Below, one piece after another: positions 24,406 through 33,389 of a stretch of DNA of 64,000 nucleotides. The position numbers and the translations under genes are program-made. The first letter of the stretch is position 1; every line of letters begins with the position of its first letter. The notes under the pieces are model-generated. The model did no database searches and was not told the origin of the DNA. It saw nothing but the letters and a program-made list of their open reading frames with translations. The DNA lies in NCBI GenBank assembly GCA_900318865.1, contig ONMF01000011.1:1-64000 (forward strand). Reading direction: 5' to 3'. This DNA is from an uncultured Prevotellaceae bacterium. Its GTDB lineage: Bacteria; Bacteroidota; Bacteroidia; Bacteroidales; Muribaculaceae.

Positions 24406-25623
24406 ATGATGAGAATTTTTACATCTCTTTTTGCCGTGCTGGCGCTTGCCGCCACCGCCGGTGCCACTTCAAGTGAGAGTACTTTCGATTTCAAGAACAA
24501 TCCCGAGGGCTGGCCATCGGCCACTGCCATGGAGCGTTTTGATGACGAAACCGCCGGCAACGTGCCCCAAGCGGGTTACACCGTGGGCGATGTGACCATG
24601 ACTGCTTCCACCGGCACCTATATCCAGACCGACCGCTACCTGCTGGTGGATTTTGACGGAACCGTTACCTTCACGGCCGGCCAGGGCCGCAAGGTCACCA
24701 AGGTGGTGTTTGAGAGCACACGCATGAATTTCACCGCCGATTTAGGCTCGCTCGATGGCCTCACGTGGAAGGGCAGCGCTGTGGCCGTGACTTTCACGAG
24801 CCCCAATGCACGCACGCAAGTGGTGACCGCAGTAGTCACCACCGACGAGAGCGATGGCAGCGAGCAGACCGTTGACTATGTGGAATGTGAGAACATTGCC
24901 GCCTTCAAGGCGCTTGCCGTGGGCACCCCCGCCCGCCTCACGCTCAGCAACGCCCAGGTGAATGCGGTGGACGACATCATGGGTGTGGCTTATGTGGAAG
25001 ATGCCACTGGCGCAGTGGAATTCAGCGACCTGGATGTGCAGCTGAACCGCAACGACCTGCTCAATGGCTACATCTACGTCAAGCGCGGCCAAGTGCTGAT
25101 TTATGACGAGTCGGTGGAAGGTGAAGACCCCGATGGCGAGCGTGTGCAGGCTGTGAGCGATGCGCAGACGTCCGGCGAAACCTTCACGGTGACCCCCGAT
25201 GCGACGCTTACCCCTACTGTGCTGACCCCTGCCGACCTGCTGAGCGACACCCATTTCTCCGAGTTGGTGAAGCTCGAGAATGTGACCCTCACCAAGCCCG
25301 GCCGCTTCTACTTCATCACCGTGGGCGACAAAAACATCCAGGTAAAGGATCAGTTCTTCTATCTGCCCTATGATTTTGAAATTCCTGTTGACGAGGAACT
25401 GGCAAGCATCACGGGTGTGTTCACCTGGAGCGGTGCCCGCTATGCCGTCTATCTGACCGATGTTCAGATCGAGAAAGTAACCGCCGTGGAGGATGTGAAA
25501 ACCGCTCGCGCTACCGATGACCGCGTGTTCACCCTGACAGGCGTGTGCCTGGGCCGGGTCGACGTGAACCAGTTGCCGGCCGGCATCTATGTGCGCGGTG
25601 GGCAAAAGCTGCTGGTGCGCTAA
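24406..25623 (+). CDS. Secreted OB-fold-like protein with C-terminal sorting-type tail
   Basis: The 405-residue protein has a signal peptide (MMRIFTSLFAVLALAATAGA). The first 150 residues are a beta-sandwich (FDFKNNPEGWPSATA, YLLVDFDGTVTFTAG). Residues about 160-365 hold an OB-fold-like segment (IAAFKALAVGTPARLTLSNAQV, GAVEFSDLDVQLNRNDLLNGYIYVKRG) similar to DUF5689-type domains. The last 30 residues (VFTLTGVCLGRVDVNQLPAGIYVRGG) match the tail of many Bacteroidales secreted proteins, shared with the proteins ending at 40487 and 57701. It is last in the TonB receptor operon and probably exported to the surface. The function is unknown. Confidence 0.78.
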   Translation: MMRIFTSLFAVLALAATAGATSSESTFDFKNNPEGWPSATAMERFDDETAGNVPQAGYTVGDVTMTASTGTYIQTDRYLLVDFDGTVTFTAGQGRKVTKVVFESTRMNFTADLGSLDGLTWKGSAVAVTFTSPNARTQVVTAVVTTDESDGSEQTVDYVECENIAAFKALAVGTPARLTLSNAQVNAVDDIMGVAYVEDATGAVEFSDLDVQLNRNDLLNGYIYVKRGQVLIYDESVEGEDPDGERVQAVSDAQTSGETFTVTPDATLTPTVLTPADLLSDTHFSELVKLENVTLTKPGRFYFITVGDKNIQVKDQFFYLPYDFEIPVDEELASITGVFTWSGARYAVYLTDVQIEKVTAVEDVKTARATDDRVFTLTGVCLGRVDVNQLPAGIYVRGGQKLLVR

Positions 25624-25650
25624 TCAACTTGTGGCTTGTCCTGTAAAACG

Positions 25651-25690
25651 GATGCCGGGTCGGCAGTAAGCTGGCCCGGCATCTGTTTTT
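25651..25690. terminator. Strong terminator between the TonB operon and carbonic anhydrase
   Basis: A long GC-rich stem (GATGCCGGGTCGGC/GCTGGCCCGGCATC) is followed by a T-run on the plus strand. On the minus strand a shorter T-run follows, so it can stop both convergent transcripts. Confidence 0.85.
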
Positions 25691-25706
25691 GAAATTCACG
25701 GTGAGG

Positions 25707-26300
25707 TTAGCTGGGGTTGTCGATTTCCTCCAGCCGACCGGTGGTGGAGTCGATGATGAACCCACGCACAACGATGTCGCTGGGAATGAGTGGATGTGTC
25801 TTAATGGTGGCCACGGTGCGGCGCACCGACTCGGTCGTGTCCTTGAAGCCCTCGAGCCACCGGTTCAGGTCGATGCCGCACTTGCGTATGGTGGCGAGCG
25901 TGTCGTCGGTGATGCCTCGCGCACTCATCTCATGATGGAAGTGGTCGAAACTCATGTGGCAAGCGCCGCACTGAGAGTGTGCCACGACCATGATTTCTTG
26001 TACGCCCAGCTCGTAAATGGCCACAATCAGGCTCCGCATGGCCGAGTCGAAAGGCGAAATCACCAGTCCACCGGCATTTTTGATGATTTTGGCATCACCG
26101 TTTTTCAGCCCCAGAGCAGCGGGCAGCAGTTCGGTGAGTCGGGTGTCCATGCATGATAGCACAGCCAGATGCTTGTCGGGGTACTTGTCGGCGATGTACT
26201 TTTCGTAGCCCTTTTGCTCTACGAATGTCTTGTTGAAAGCAAGAATCTGGTCAATCGCCACTGCATGGGCAACGTGAGAGTCTTTTTTCAGTTCGGTCAT
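25707..26300 (-). CDS. Beta-class carbonic anhydrase
   Basis: The 197-residue enzyme interconverts CO2 and bicarbonate in the cytoplasm. Zinc ligands are visible: Cys and Asp/Arg dyad in LSCMDTRLTELL (about 49-60) and His/Cys in VVAHSQCGACHM (about 106-117). The arrangement fits the beta class (C-x-D-x-R ... H-x2-C). It lies 36 bases after the SLC13 transporter gene, so the two may be co-transcribed. This would suit CO2/bicarbonate-dependent fumarate and succinate metabolism in a gut anaerobe; that link is inference. Confidence 0.93.
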   Translation of the reverse strand: MTELKKDSHVAHAVAIDQILAFNKTFVEQKGYEKYIADKYPDKHLAVLSCMDTRLTELLPAALGLKNGDAKIIKNAGGLVISPFDSAMRSLIVAIYELGVQEIMVVAHSQCGACHMSFDHFHHEMSARGITDDTLATIRKCGIDLNRWLEGFKDTTESVRRTVATIKTHPLIPSDIVVRGFIIDSTTGRLEEIDNPS

Positions 26301-26336
26301 GTGATAGGTTGTAAAAGAGGTGAATAGTGAAAACGA

Positions 26337-27887
26337 TTATAAGCCCATGACAGCCTTGACGAGCAGGAGCACGATGGGAACTGTGATGGCCAGAACGCCG
26401 ATGACATCGATGATGGCTCCCGACTTAATCATCTTGGTGATGGGTATATAGCCCGAGGCATAGACGATGGCGTTGGGCGGTGTGGACACGGGCATCATGA
26501 ATCCCAGCGACGAAGCCAGCGCGATACCGACTGCCACAGGAATCGGGCTGAACCCCAGCGACATCGCTGTGCCGATGGAAATGGTACCCATCAGGTTGAT
26601 GGCTGCCGTGTGCGAGGTGAACTCGGCCAGCAGCAGTGAGGTGACGCAGAACACCGTGATGAAGAGAACCTCCGACGGGTGGCCGCCCAGCGCATTCTTG
26701 ATACCCAGGCCAATCCAGTCCGACAGTCCGGTGGTGTACATCAAGCCACCCATTGCCAAGCCTCCGCCAAAGAGAAGCAGTGTTCCCCAGTCGATGCCCT
26801 CCACGCCTTCTTTCCAGGTCATTGTCATCTGGCCTTTCTTCAGGTTGACAGGAAGGAAGAACAGCAGCAGGCCGCCCACCATGGCTGCGATGCTTTCGGG
26901 AATGTGGCTGTCGTAGGCTTTCATCAAGGCCGAGTGCGGCCCGTGCACCAGGCTCAGCACGCTGGGTGCCACCCACAGCACCACAGCCACACCGAAAGCG
27001 AAGAGGGTGTTCTTTTGTGCGCGGGTCCATTTCCCCAGGGCATCCAAGTGGCTGCGGATGAACTCTGTGGCGCCCTTGATGTGCTTCACATCGGATGGGA
27101 ACATGCGCCACAGCATCAGATAGGCCACCACGAAGTAAGCTACCATGGCCACCACTCCCCACACCATCCATTGGAAAAACGACACGTTGGGTGCATCGGG
27201 AGCCATCTGGTCGAGGAAGCCCAGCATCATCACGTTGGGCGGTGTGCCGATGGGGGTGAGCACGCCGCCAATGGAGCATGCGTAGGCCGTCATGAGCATC
27301 AATCCGGTGGAATATTTATAATTAGTCAAGTCGATGGTCTTGCCATTGGCCGCCATCATGTTGCGTATGGCCTCAAGCAATCCCAACGCAATGGGAAACA
27401 TCATGGCCGCCGTGGCGGTGTTGCTGATCCAGCCCGAGCATAGTATGCAGGCCAGTCCGATGGCCAAAAAGATGCGCCGCGGGGAATCACCCACCCATTT
27501 CATCGACATGATGCCGTAGGCGATGCGCTTGTCCAGGCCGTTGACCATCATTCCCTTGGCCAGCAGAAATCCACCGAGGAACAGGAACAGCATGGGGTTG
27601 GCAAAGTTGGCAAACGCGTCTTGCGCCTTTGCCACGCCCAAGAGCACGCACAGTGTGGGGCCCAGCAACGAGGTCACCGGGATAGGAACAGGCTCAGTAA
27701 TCCACCAGATGGCCACCAGGGCCATGATGGCGAGCAATCGGTGGGCTTCCACCGATAAAGCATCGATGGGGAGGAACCACAACGCAAGGGCCAGGAGTGG
27801 ACCCAAAATGGCTCCAATAGCGCGCCGCTTGTTGTCGAACGTGCTTTTAGTCGCTTTGCTGGCGGCAGGTTGGTTGTGTGTGCTCAT
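26337..27887 (-). CDS. SLC13/DASS-family Na+-coupled carboxylate or anion transporter
   Basis: The 516-residue inner-membrane protein has about 11-12 helices and the two sodium/substrate motifs of the DASS family. They are SGWISNTATAAMMFPIA (SNT motif 1) and, in the second repeat, LLLAEFTSHTAAINLMG. Further signatures are GGVLTPIGTPPNVMMLG and MPVSTPPNAIVYASGYI. Members move succinate, malate, citrate or sulfate. The neighbouring carbonic anhydrase makes dicarboxylate transport plausible, but the substrate is not fixed by sequence. It follows the amylase gene with 18 bases between them, suggesting shared transcription. Confidence 0.9.
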   Translation of the reverse strand: MSTHNQPAASKATKSTFDNKRRAIGAILGPLLALALWFLPIDALSVEAHRLLAIMALVAIWWITEPVPIPVTSLLGPTLCVLLGVAKAQDAFANFANPMLFLFLGGFLLAKGMMVNGLDKRIAYGIMSMKWVGDSPRRIFLAIGLACILCSGWISNTATAAMMFPIALGLLEAIRNMMAANGKTIDLTNYKYSTGLMLMTAYACSIGGVLTPIGTPPNVMMLGFLDQMAPDAPNVSFFQWMVWGVVAMVAYFVVAYLMLWRMFPSDVKHIKGATEFIRSHLDALGKWTRAQKNTLFAFGVAVVLWVAPSVLSLVHGPHSALMKAYDSHIPESIAAMVGGLLLFFLPVNLKKGQMTMTWKEGVEGIDWGTLLLFGGGLAMGGLMYTTGLSDWIGLGIKNALGGHPSEVLFITVFCVTSLLLAEFTSHTAAINLMGTISIGTAMSLGFSPIPVAVGIALASSLGFMMPVSTPPNAIVYASGYIPITKMIKSGAIIDVIGVLAITVPIVLLLVKAVMGL

Positions 27888-27905
27888 GGTATGAAAATGT
27901 GGTAC

Positions 27906-29318
27906 TTATTTATAAAGGATATAGGCCGTCATGGGTGCGAGTTTGGCCTTGAGCATGCCTTTTTTCACTTGCAGGCGTGCCTTGGTCACGGCGTCGCGGT
28001 ATTTTCCGTTCTCCACGGTGACATGGATGGCCACGTCGGCCGGCTGTTCATCGAGGTTGATGACCACCGCGGCGCGGCGGCCGCGCTCCACGACGATTTG
28101 CTTGCCATTATCACTGAAGACCAGATGCTCGGGTTGCCCGGCATTGATGCGGCGGAACTCATTGGCCGCTTGCACCAGCGGGTGCTTGTACTCATCGTTG
28201 CCCACACGGCCAATCTCGTTGTCGCCCCAATAATTCTGGCGGGTGCTGCCGTGAGGACGCGAATAGAACAGCGGGGTGCCGAACTGGCGTGCCGCGAGGA
28301 ACACCCATCCCAGGCGCACCAGCTCGTCGGGCATGCCGGCCGAGGCATGGTCGTTGCAATAGGTGTCGTGCGACTCGACCCACGTCACCAGGTGCATCGG
28401 GTCCACCGAGTGGTGCCAGCGGGTGAGGTCGTCGGCGTGGGCGTCGTGCTTGTTCAGGACATTGCGCAGCACCCAGCCGTAGTTGCTGGCCGTCAGGTCC
28501 ATGTATCGGGCATAGCCTTGCTCGGGCACATTGCGGTCCTGAAGCACCTCACCGTAGACGAAGAGTTGCTCGCGCGGCAGAGCCAGCGACAGCCCTTTGA
28601 CCGGCTTGTGGCCCAGGGCCACATCCCAGAAGTCGTTTTGTGGCGATTTGGGGTCGCGCATCTCGTCGGGCAAGCCGATGTGCTTGGCGGTGTCGTAGCG
28701 GAACCCGCGTGCTCCGCAGGCCAGCACATCGTTGACAAATTGCATGTAGTAATACTGGAAGTCGGGGTTCTCGGTATTCACATCGGGCAGTGTGCCCATT
28801 TCGCCGGTGGTGCACTGGTAGCGGTCGCTGTAGTCCTTGATAGGCCATAAGCCGTTGGCGTGAAACAGGTTTTCACGGCCATGCACCGCACTGTCGAGAC
28901 GGGCATTGATTTGCGTGCGGTCGATGACGGTGTGGTTGGGCAGCACGTCCACGATGACGCGCAGGCCCAGCCGTGTGGCCTCGTCGCACATGGCCTTGAA
29001 CTCGCTGCGCGTGCCCAGTTGGTAGTTGCCGATGGTCCAGTCGGTGGGTTGGTAGTGGTAGTACCACTTGCCGTTGCCGAAGAGTTGGCGTCCGCCGTTT
29101 TCTCCCACCACGCACTCGTTGATGGGCGATGTCTGCACGATGGTGTAACCGGCCTGCTTGATTTCGGGCAGGTGCTCGCGGATGGTGTTGAATGACCACG
29201 CCCATGCGTGGAGGATGATTTCTTGGTTGCCGGCTGCGGTGTTGGCTCCTTCGGCACGGCCCATTGCGGGCAGAAGTACCATCAGGGCCATAGCCAGATG
29301 CTTGAGTGTCGTTTTCAT
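27906..29318 (-). CDS. Secreted GH13 alpha-amylase
   Basis: The 470-residue protein starts at MKTTLKHLAM (ATG 29318) and has a signal peptide cut near GRAEG. All four GH13 regions are visible: DVLPNHT (I), GFRYDTAKH (II, Asp nucleophile), FVYGEVLQ (III, acid/base Glu) and VTWVESHDTY (IV). The C-terminal beta domain ends at AYILYK. It should cut alpha-1,4 glucans such as starch or glycogen outside the inner membrane. There are no SusC/SusD genes beside it, so it is not in a classical starch locus. It is 43 bases after the SpoU methylase gene. Confidence 0.93.
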   Translation of the reverse strand: MKTTLKHLAMALMVLLPAMGRAEGANTAAGNQEIILHAWAWSFNTIREHLPEIKQAGYTIVQTSPINECVVGENGGRQLFGNGKWYYHYQPTDWTIGNYQLGTRSEFKAMCDEATRLGLRVIVDVLPNHTVIDRTQINARLDSAVHGRENLFHANGLWPIKDYSDRYQCTTGEMGTLPDVNTENPDFQYYYMQFVNDVLACGARGFRYDTAKHIGLPDEMRDPKSPQNDFWDVALGHKPVKGLSLALPREQLFVYGEVLQDRNVPEQGYARYMDLTASNYGWVLRNVLNKHDAHADDLTRWHHSVDPMHLVTWVESHDTYCNDHASAGMPDELVRLGWVFLAARQFGTPLFYSRPHGSTRQNYWGDNEIGRVGNDEYKHPLVQAANEFRRINAGQPEHLVFSDNGKQIVVERGRRAAVVINLDEQPADVAIHVTVENGKYRDAVTKARLQVKKGMLKAKLAPMTAYILYK

Positions 29319-29361
29319 TTCGGTGTGTATGTTGTTGTTATTATGATTTGTGAAGATTGAG

Positions 29362-30159
29362 TTACATGCTGTGTTGGCGCTGGCGGATGGCCTCATAGAG
29401 CAAGATGGCTGCGCTCACCGACACGTTGAGCGAGTCGAGCCGCCCGTTCATGGGAATGCGGATATGGGCATCGGCGGCCTGTCGCCACTCAGGGGTGAGC
29501 CCGGTGGATTCGGTTCCCATGACGATGGCCGTGCCGCAGCGCATATCGGTGTCGTAATAGGGCTTGGAATCTTGCAGTTGAGCCGTGAGGATGTGAACAT
29601 CGCGCTGTTTCAGAAACCGGATGCATTGCGCCGTGGTGCACGGCACGCACGGCACGGTGAACACCGCCCCGATGGAACTGCGCACGATATTGGGATTATA
29701 AATATCGGTAAGCGGGTCGCACACAATCACGGCATCGGCCGGCGCGGCGTCGGCGCTGCGCAGCACGGCGCCCAGGTTGCCGGGCTTCTCCACGCGTTCC
29801 AGCACCATGAGCAGCGGGTGACGGGGGAGTTGCAGGTCGTCGAGGGTGAGCATGCGAGGCTTGACCACTGCCATGATGCCCTCGGTGCCCTCCCGGTAGG
29901 CAATCCGGTCGTAGACGGGCTTTGTGACCTCGAATCGTTCTCCCTCACACATGGCCAGCACATCGCCCTCGCCACGCGAGGCGTTGTAAATCGCCGGGCA
30001 ATAGAACACTGCCTGCACTTGTGCGCCGCTATTGACGCAGTGCAGCAGTTCGCGGTGTCCTTCCACCACTATCAGGCCGGTGCTGCGGCGCTCGGTCGAT
30101 TTCTGAGAGAGCGCCAGCACCTGCTTGATGCGTGGATTTTGTGTGCTTGATATCAGCAT
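29362..30159 (-). CDS. SpoU/TrmH-family RNA 2'-O-methyltransferase
   Basis: The 265-residue protein has an N-terminal substrate-binding domain (about 1-100, STQNPRIKQVLALSQKSTERR) and a SPOUT domain. The three SpoU motifs are present: LERVEKPGNLGAVLRSADA (1), AIVMGTESTGLTPEW (2) and IRIPMNGRLDSLNVSVSAAILLYEAIR (3). It uses S-adenosylmethionine to methylate a ribose in 23S rRNA or tRNA; the exact nucleotide is not predictable. It lies 16 bases after the stop of the 732-residue protein gene, in the same transcription run. Confidence 0.9.
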   Translation of the reverse strand: MLISSTQNPRIKQVLALSQKSTERRSTGLIVVEGHRELLHCVNSGAQVQAVFYCPAIYNASRGEGDVLAMCEGERFEVTKPVYDRIAYREGTEGIMAVVKPRMLTLDDLQLPRHPLLMVLERVEKPGNLGAVLRSADAAPADAVIVCDPLTDIYNPNIVRSSIGAVFTVPCVPCTTAQCIRFLKQRDVHILTAQLQDSKPYYDTDMRCGTAIVMGTESTGLTPEWRQAADAHIRIPMNGRLDSLNVSVSAAILLYEAIRQRQHSM

Positions 30160-30175
30160 TTCGTTACCGCATGAG

Positions 30176-32374
30176 TCAGTTTTGCGCCCGGAACTGCTTG
30201 AGCACGTCGCACTTGCTGATGTACGGCTCCACGCCCCGGTAGAAGTAACGGGAGTAGAAATTGCTGAGCTCGAGCAGCGCCTGATATTGGTGGGCTTGCT
30301 TGTTGTAGTGGGTGGTGGCGTTATAGTTCGCGTCCCAGGTGGTGTAGGTCAGCTCTTCACCGAAGGGGATGAACGCGCGGGCGTACAAAATGCGTTGCTG
30401 CAGGTCGTAGGCCTGCTCGTCGTTGCTGTCGAAGGCCGCCTTGTTCATTTGCTGGGCTTTGTCGAGCATCTGCACGGCTTCGGCCATGAAGTCCATCTCA
30501 TCCTTGTAGCAAATGGTGTCCCACATGCTGTTGCGGTAGCGTGCCAGATACCAGCAGTCGCCCTTGTAGCTTGCCTGGAAGTAGAGGTTGGCCAGCCGGT
30601 AGTAGTCCTGGGCAGTGGCGTTACCGCCAAAGTTGATGCGGTCGACGATGCTCATCACGTCGCGGCAGAACTGCAGTTTCTGGTTCTCGGTCACGGTTTT
30701 GTCGGTCACCTTGTTATCGATGGCGTCCCAAGAGCGGTCCACCACTTGGCGCTTGAACCAGCGCTCCACGTTGTAGTCGCGGGCGGCCATGTAGCGGGCG
30801 ATGCCCTGCCGGTTGATGTAAGACACAGGCACTTTCTCCAGGTAGGAGATGGCTGCGGTGAATTGCCCTTCGCGCAGCAGTTTGGTGCCCACGATGTCGT
30901 TGAACCAGTTCTCGTCGAAAGCCTTGCTGCCGCTAAGCACCAGTCGCTCCAGGTCGTTGGTCGGTTTGGAACGGAGATACTCCCCGTAGGAAATCATCTC
31001 TTCAGCCGAGAGCATATCGAGTTCCTCGCCGTAGTTGCCGCTGAACCATGCCGTGGCCGACTCCTCCTGCTCCTGGGCGGTGTAATTGTTGAGCGACTGC
31101 TCATAGCGTTGCATCCATCCGAGCAATGCGGTGGACAGCTGGATTTTTCCCCAATCCTTGAATTTGGGCACCAACTGGTCGTAGACGACGTTTTGCAGCA
31201 CCTCGCTGTAGTGGTTGCTGCTCGACCAGCCGGAGCCGGCGTCGCCGGGCTCGGCTTTGCAGGCATCGGTCAGCCAATTGATGTTTTTAGCCGTGAGGTT
31301 GTAGAATTTGTTGTTGTCGGCGCCGGCATCGGTCTGCGCCACGATGAGGCAGGCGCGGGCGTTGTCGCGCATGCGCTGTGTGCCGTCCATCTTCACCGCT
31401 TTCTCAAGCGAGGCGATGGCTGCATTGTTGTCGCCCTGCAAATGCTGGATATAGCCCAAAGCACTCTGCCAGAGAGCCTGATTCTTGCAATTTTTGTTTT
31501 TGACGGCCTGCTGTGCCAGCACTTTGAATTCTTCGAGCTGACGGTTGAAGGCGGCCATCTCCTGCGAGACGTTGTCCTGTTCGTTCTGGGCTTTGAGCGT
31601 CTCCTCGGCGTTGTTCACATAGTCCTGGACCAGGAAGATGAGTGTGGGGGCATTGGGGTCGGCGGCATATTCCTTCTGGATGCCTTCCAGGTCGCGCTCG
31701 TTGCGCATGACCCACTTGATTGACTGCATATCGCCCAGGCCGGCATAGATGCGGCAGGCCTCGGCCTTGCTGCCGGTGCGCAGCAGGGCTCCGGCATAGA
31801 TGTCCTGCATCATGTCGCGGTAGACGCTGGGTGGCAGTTTCACACCGGTGGAGCCCCAGTACTTGACGATGGCCTGGTTGTCGCCCTTGAGCATGAGGCT
31901 GCGCATGAGCAGCAGGCAGTACTGGGGGCGCAGGCGGGTGCCCTCGTAGGTGCGTGCCGCATTGAAGATATAGTCAAGCTTGGCGTTGTGCTGCTTCATT
32001 TGCAGCTTGGTGGGGTAGGCCCACTCGTTGTCTACGTCCACCTTGTCGCATTCCTGCAGGTAGGTGATGAGCAGTCGCAGGTAGAGTTGCATCTCGGTGT
32101 CGCCCTTTTTGCGGGCGGCGGCGATGATTTCGTTGGTCGATGTGTCGAAATTCTCCAGATTCACCCATGACAGGCTGCTCATGGCGTAGTCGTCGACCGA
32201 CGAATCGTAGATTTTCCAGTACTGATTCAGCCTTTCGGTGAATTGTTGGCCCATTTGGTTGCGGTTAAAAGCACTGAATGTGTAATAATGCGGCCTGAAC
32301 CAGGGTCCGCATGCCAATGCGCCGGCTGCTGCAAGCACAAGGGTGCTAATGGCTAAAAATCGTTTCATAATCAT
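30176..32374 (-). CDS. Large secreted helical-repeat protein of unknown function
   Basis: The 732-residue protein has a signal peptide and a Cys at the likely cleavage site (AGALACGPWF), so it may be a lipoprotein although the lipobox is imperfect. A second ATG six bases downstream (MKRFLAIS) is an equally good start. The rest is a long alpha-helical solenoid with TPR-like pairs (ALWQSALGYIQHLQGDNNAAIASLEKAV, GQFTAAISYLEKVPVSYINRQGIARYMAARD, AQDYYRLANLYFQASYKG). I know no named family. Its start overlaps the end of the DUF3142-like lipoprotein gene by 29 bases; the two form a unit with a probable joint role on the cell surface. Confidence 0.8.
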   Translation of the reverse strand: MIMKRFLAISTLVLAAAGALACGPWFRPHYYTFSAFNRNQMGQQFTERLNQYWKIYDSSVDDYAMSSLSWVNLENFDTSTNEIIAAARKKGDTEMQLYLRLLITYLQECDKVDVDNEWAYPTKLQMKQHNAKLDYIFNAARTYEGTRLRPQYCLLLMRSLMLKGDNQAIVKYWGSTGVKLPPSVYRDMMQDIYAGALLRTGSKAEACRIYAGLGDMQSIKWVMRNERDLEGIQKEYAADPNAPTLIFLVQDYVNNAEETLKAQNEQDNVSQEMAAFNRQLEEFKVLAQQAVKNKNCKNQALWQSALGYIQHLQGDNNAAIASLEKAVKMDGTQRMRDNARACLIVAQTDAGADNNKFYNLTAKNINWLTDACKAEPGDAGSGWSSSNHYSEVLQNVVYDQLVPKFKDWGKIQLSTALLGWMQRYEQSLNNYTAQEQEESATAWFSGNYGEELDMLSAEEMISYGEYLRSKPTNDLERLVLSGSKAFDENWFNDIVGTKLLREGQFTAAISYLEKVPVSYINRQGIARYMAARDYNVERWFKRQVVDRSWDAIDNKVTDKTVTENQKLQFCRDVMSIVDRINFGGNATAQDYYRLANLYFQASYKGDCWYLARYRNSMWDTICYKDEMDFMAEAVQMLDKAQQMNKAAFDSNDEQAYDLQQRILYARAFIPFGEELTYTTWDANYNATTHYNKQAHQYQALLELSNFYSRYFYRGVEPYISKCDVLKQFRAQN

Positions 32375-33389
32375 TAGTGTTATAGTATTTTAAGTTTTTG
32401 CTGTCAAGGCTGTAGAGCACCACCTGGTCGTTGATTCCCGGGCGCTGCTGCTGCAGCTGGTTGTGCACCAGCTCGATGACGTGTGCCGTGGGGCGCATCA
32501 CCAGCACGGTGTCGCCCACGTTGATCCAGGTGTCGCTCGATGCGTTGCTGTTAAAAATGGGCACGTCGCGCGACAGGACCACCGTGTACTTGCCTTCGGT
32601 TCCGGCCGGCCGGTAAACGGTGGTGTCGGCCAGGTTCTCTTCGTATAAAATGGCCTTGAACTCACCGTTGTGCGTGTAGAGCAACTGCCATCCGAAGGCG
32701 GGGTAAGCCGCGCACAGCGGCAGGCGGTAGCTGTTCAGGTCGTTGAGATAGGGCTGCACGTCGCGCGGGTCGAGAATGGGATTGCGGCCATTGCGCCGCC
32801 TCACGTCGCCGGTGTTGTAGACCATGAGCACCCCCTCGTCGGCCGGTGGCGGTGTCATGCGCAGCTGGTGCAGCCTGATGGTGACACTGAGCCCGATGCC
32901 CCGCTCGGCCAGGAGGCTGCGCACTTGTTTCAGGAAATCGAAGTAGGACTGCTGCGATGTCGCCGTCCAGTCGCAGTCGATTTGCACCTGCCGCACGCCG
33001 GTCACATCGCACGTTTCACACATTTGCAGCACGCGGTTCACCAGCAGGGGTGCCACGCTGTCGATGCCGTGGCGCAGACAATTCTCCATCACAAAGATGG
33101 TGGGAATCACCTCAATGCCGGCCGGGATGGTGTCGTCGAAGCGCAGGGTGGCGTTGGGCATGGGGCGGCCGTCGCGCAGCACCACATCGAAGAACCTGAC
33201 GTACATCTTCCGTATGTCGTGCCAAGCCAGAAATTGCCGCTCGGCGCTGTCGAGTTTCAGCACGGTGCGCCAGTAATAAACGGCCGGCGCGGGGTCCTTC
33301 ACCGGCTCGGGCGAGTGGCTGCATCCGCCCCCGGCGACGCATAGCGCCGCCATGACGGCCGTCATGCAATATGTGAGCAGTCCACGCAT
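32346..33389 (-). CDS. DUF3142-like lipoprotein
   Basis: The 347-residue protein has a lipoprotein signal peptide ending VAGGGC (Cys23). The body looks like a TIM-barrel fragment: AVYYWRTVLKLDS, VRQVQIDCDWTATSQQSYFDFLKQV, ADEGVLMVYNTGD and CAAYPAFGWQLLY. The order 'YyWr ... vQiDcDw ... aYPaFGW' resembles DUF3142 proteins, which are poorly characterised and may act on sugars. It starts one base after the DUF805 stop and overlaps the helical-repeat gene, so all three are tightly coupled. The enzyme activity, if any, is unknown. Confidence 0.7.
   Translation of the reverse strand: MRGLLTYCMTAVMAALCVAGGGCSHSPEPVKDPAPAVYYWRTVLKLDSAERQFLAWHDIRKMYVRFFDVVLRDGRPMPNATLRFDDTIPAGIEVIPTIFVMENCLRHGIDSVAPLLVNRVLQMCETCDVTGVRQVQIDCDWTATSQQSYFDFLKQVRSLLAERGIGLSVTIRLHQLRMTPPPADEGVLMVYNTGDVRRRNGRNPILDPRDVQPYLNDLNSYRLPLCAAYPAFGWQLLYTHNGEFKAILYEENLADTTVYRPAGTEGKYTVVLSRDVPIFNSNASSDTWINVGDTVLVMRPTAHVIELVHNQLQQQRPGINDQVVLYSLDSKNLKYYNTNDYETIFSH

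Noticed and set aside
30125-31723. Plus-strand open frame of 532 codons opposite the helical-repeat protein gene
   Set aside because: It has no recognisable domain and the minus-strand frame has a signal peptide and coherent gene spacing.
32670-33344. Plus-strand frame of 224 codons opposite the DUF3142-like gene
   Set aside because: It is a shadow frame; the minus strand has a lipoprotein signal and DUF3142-like motifs.
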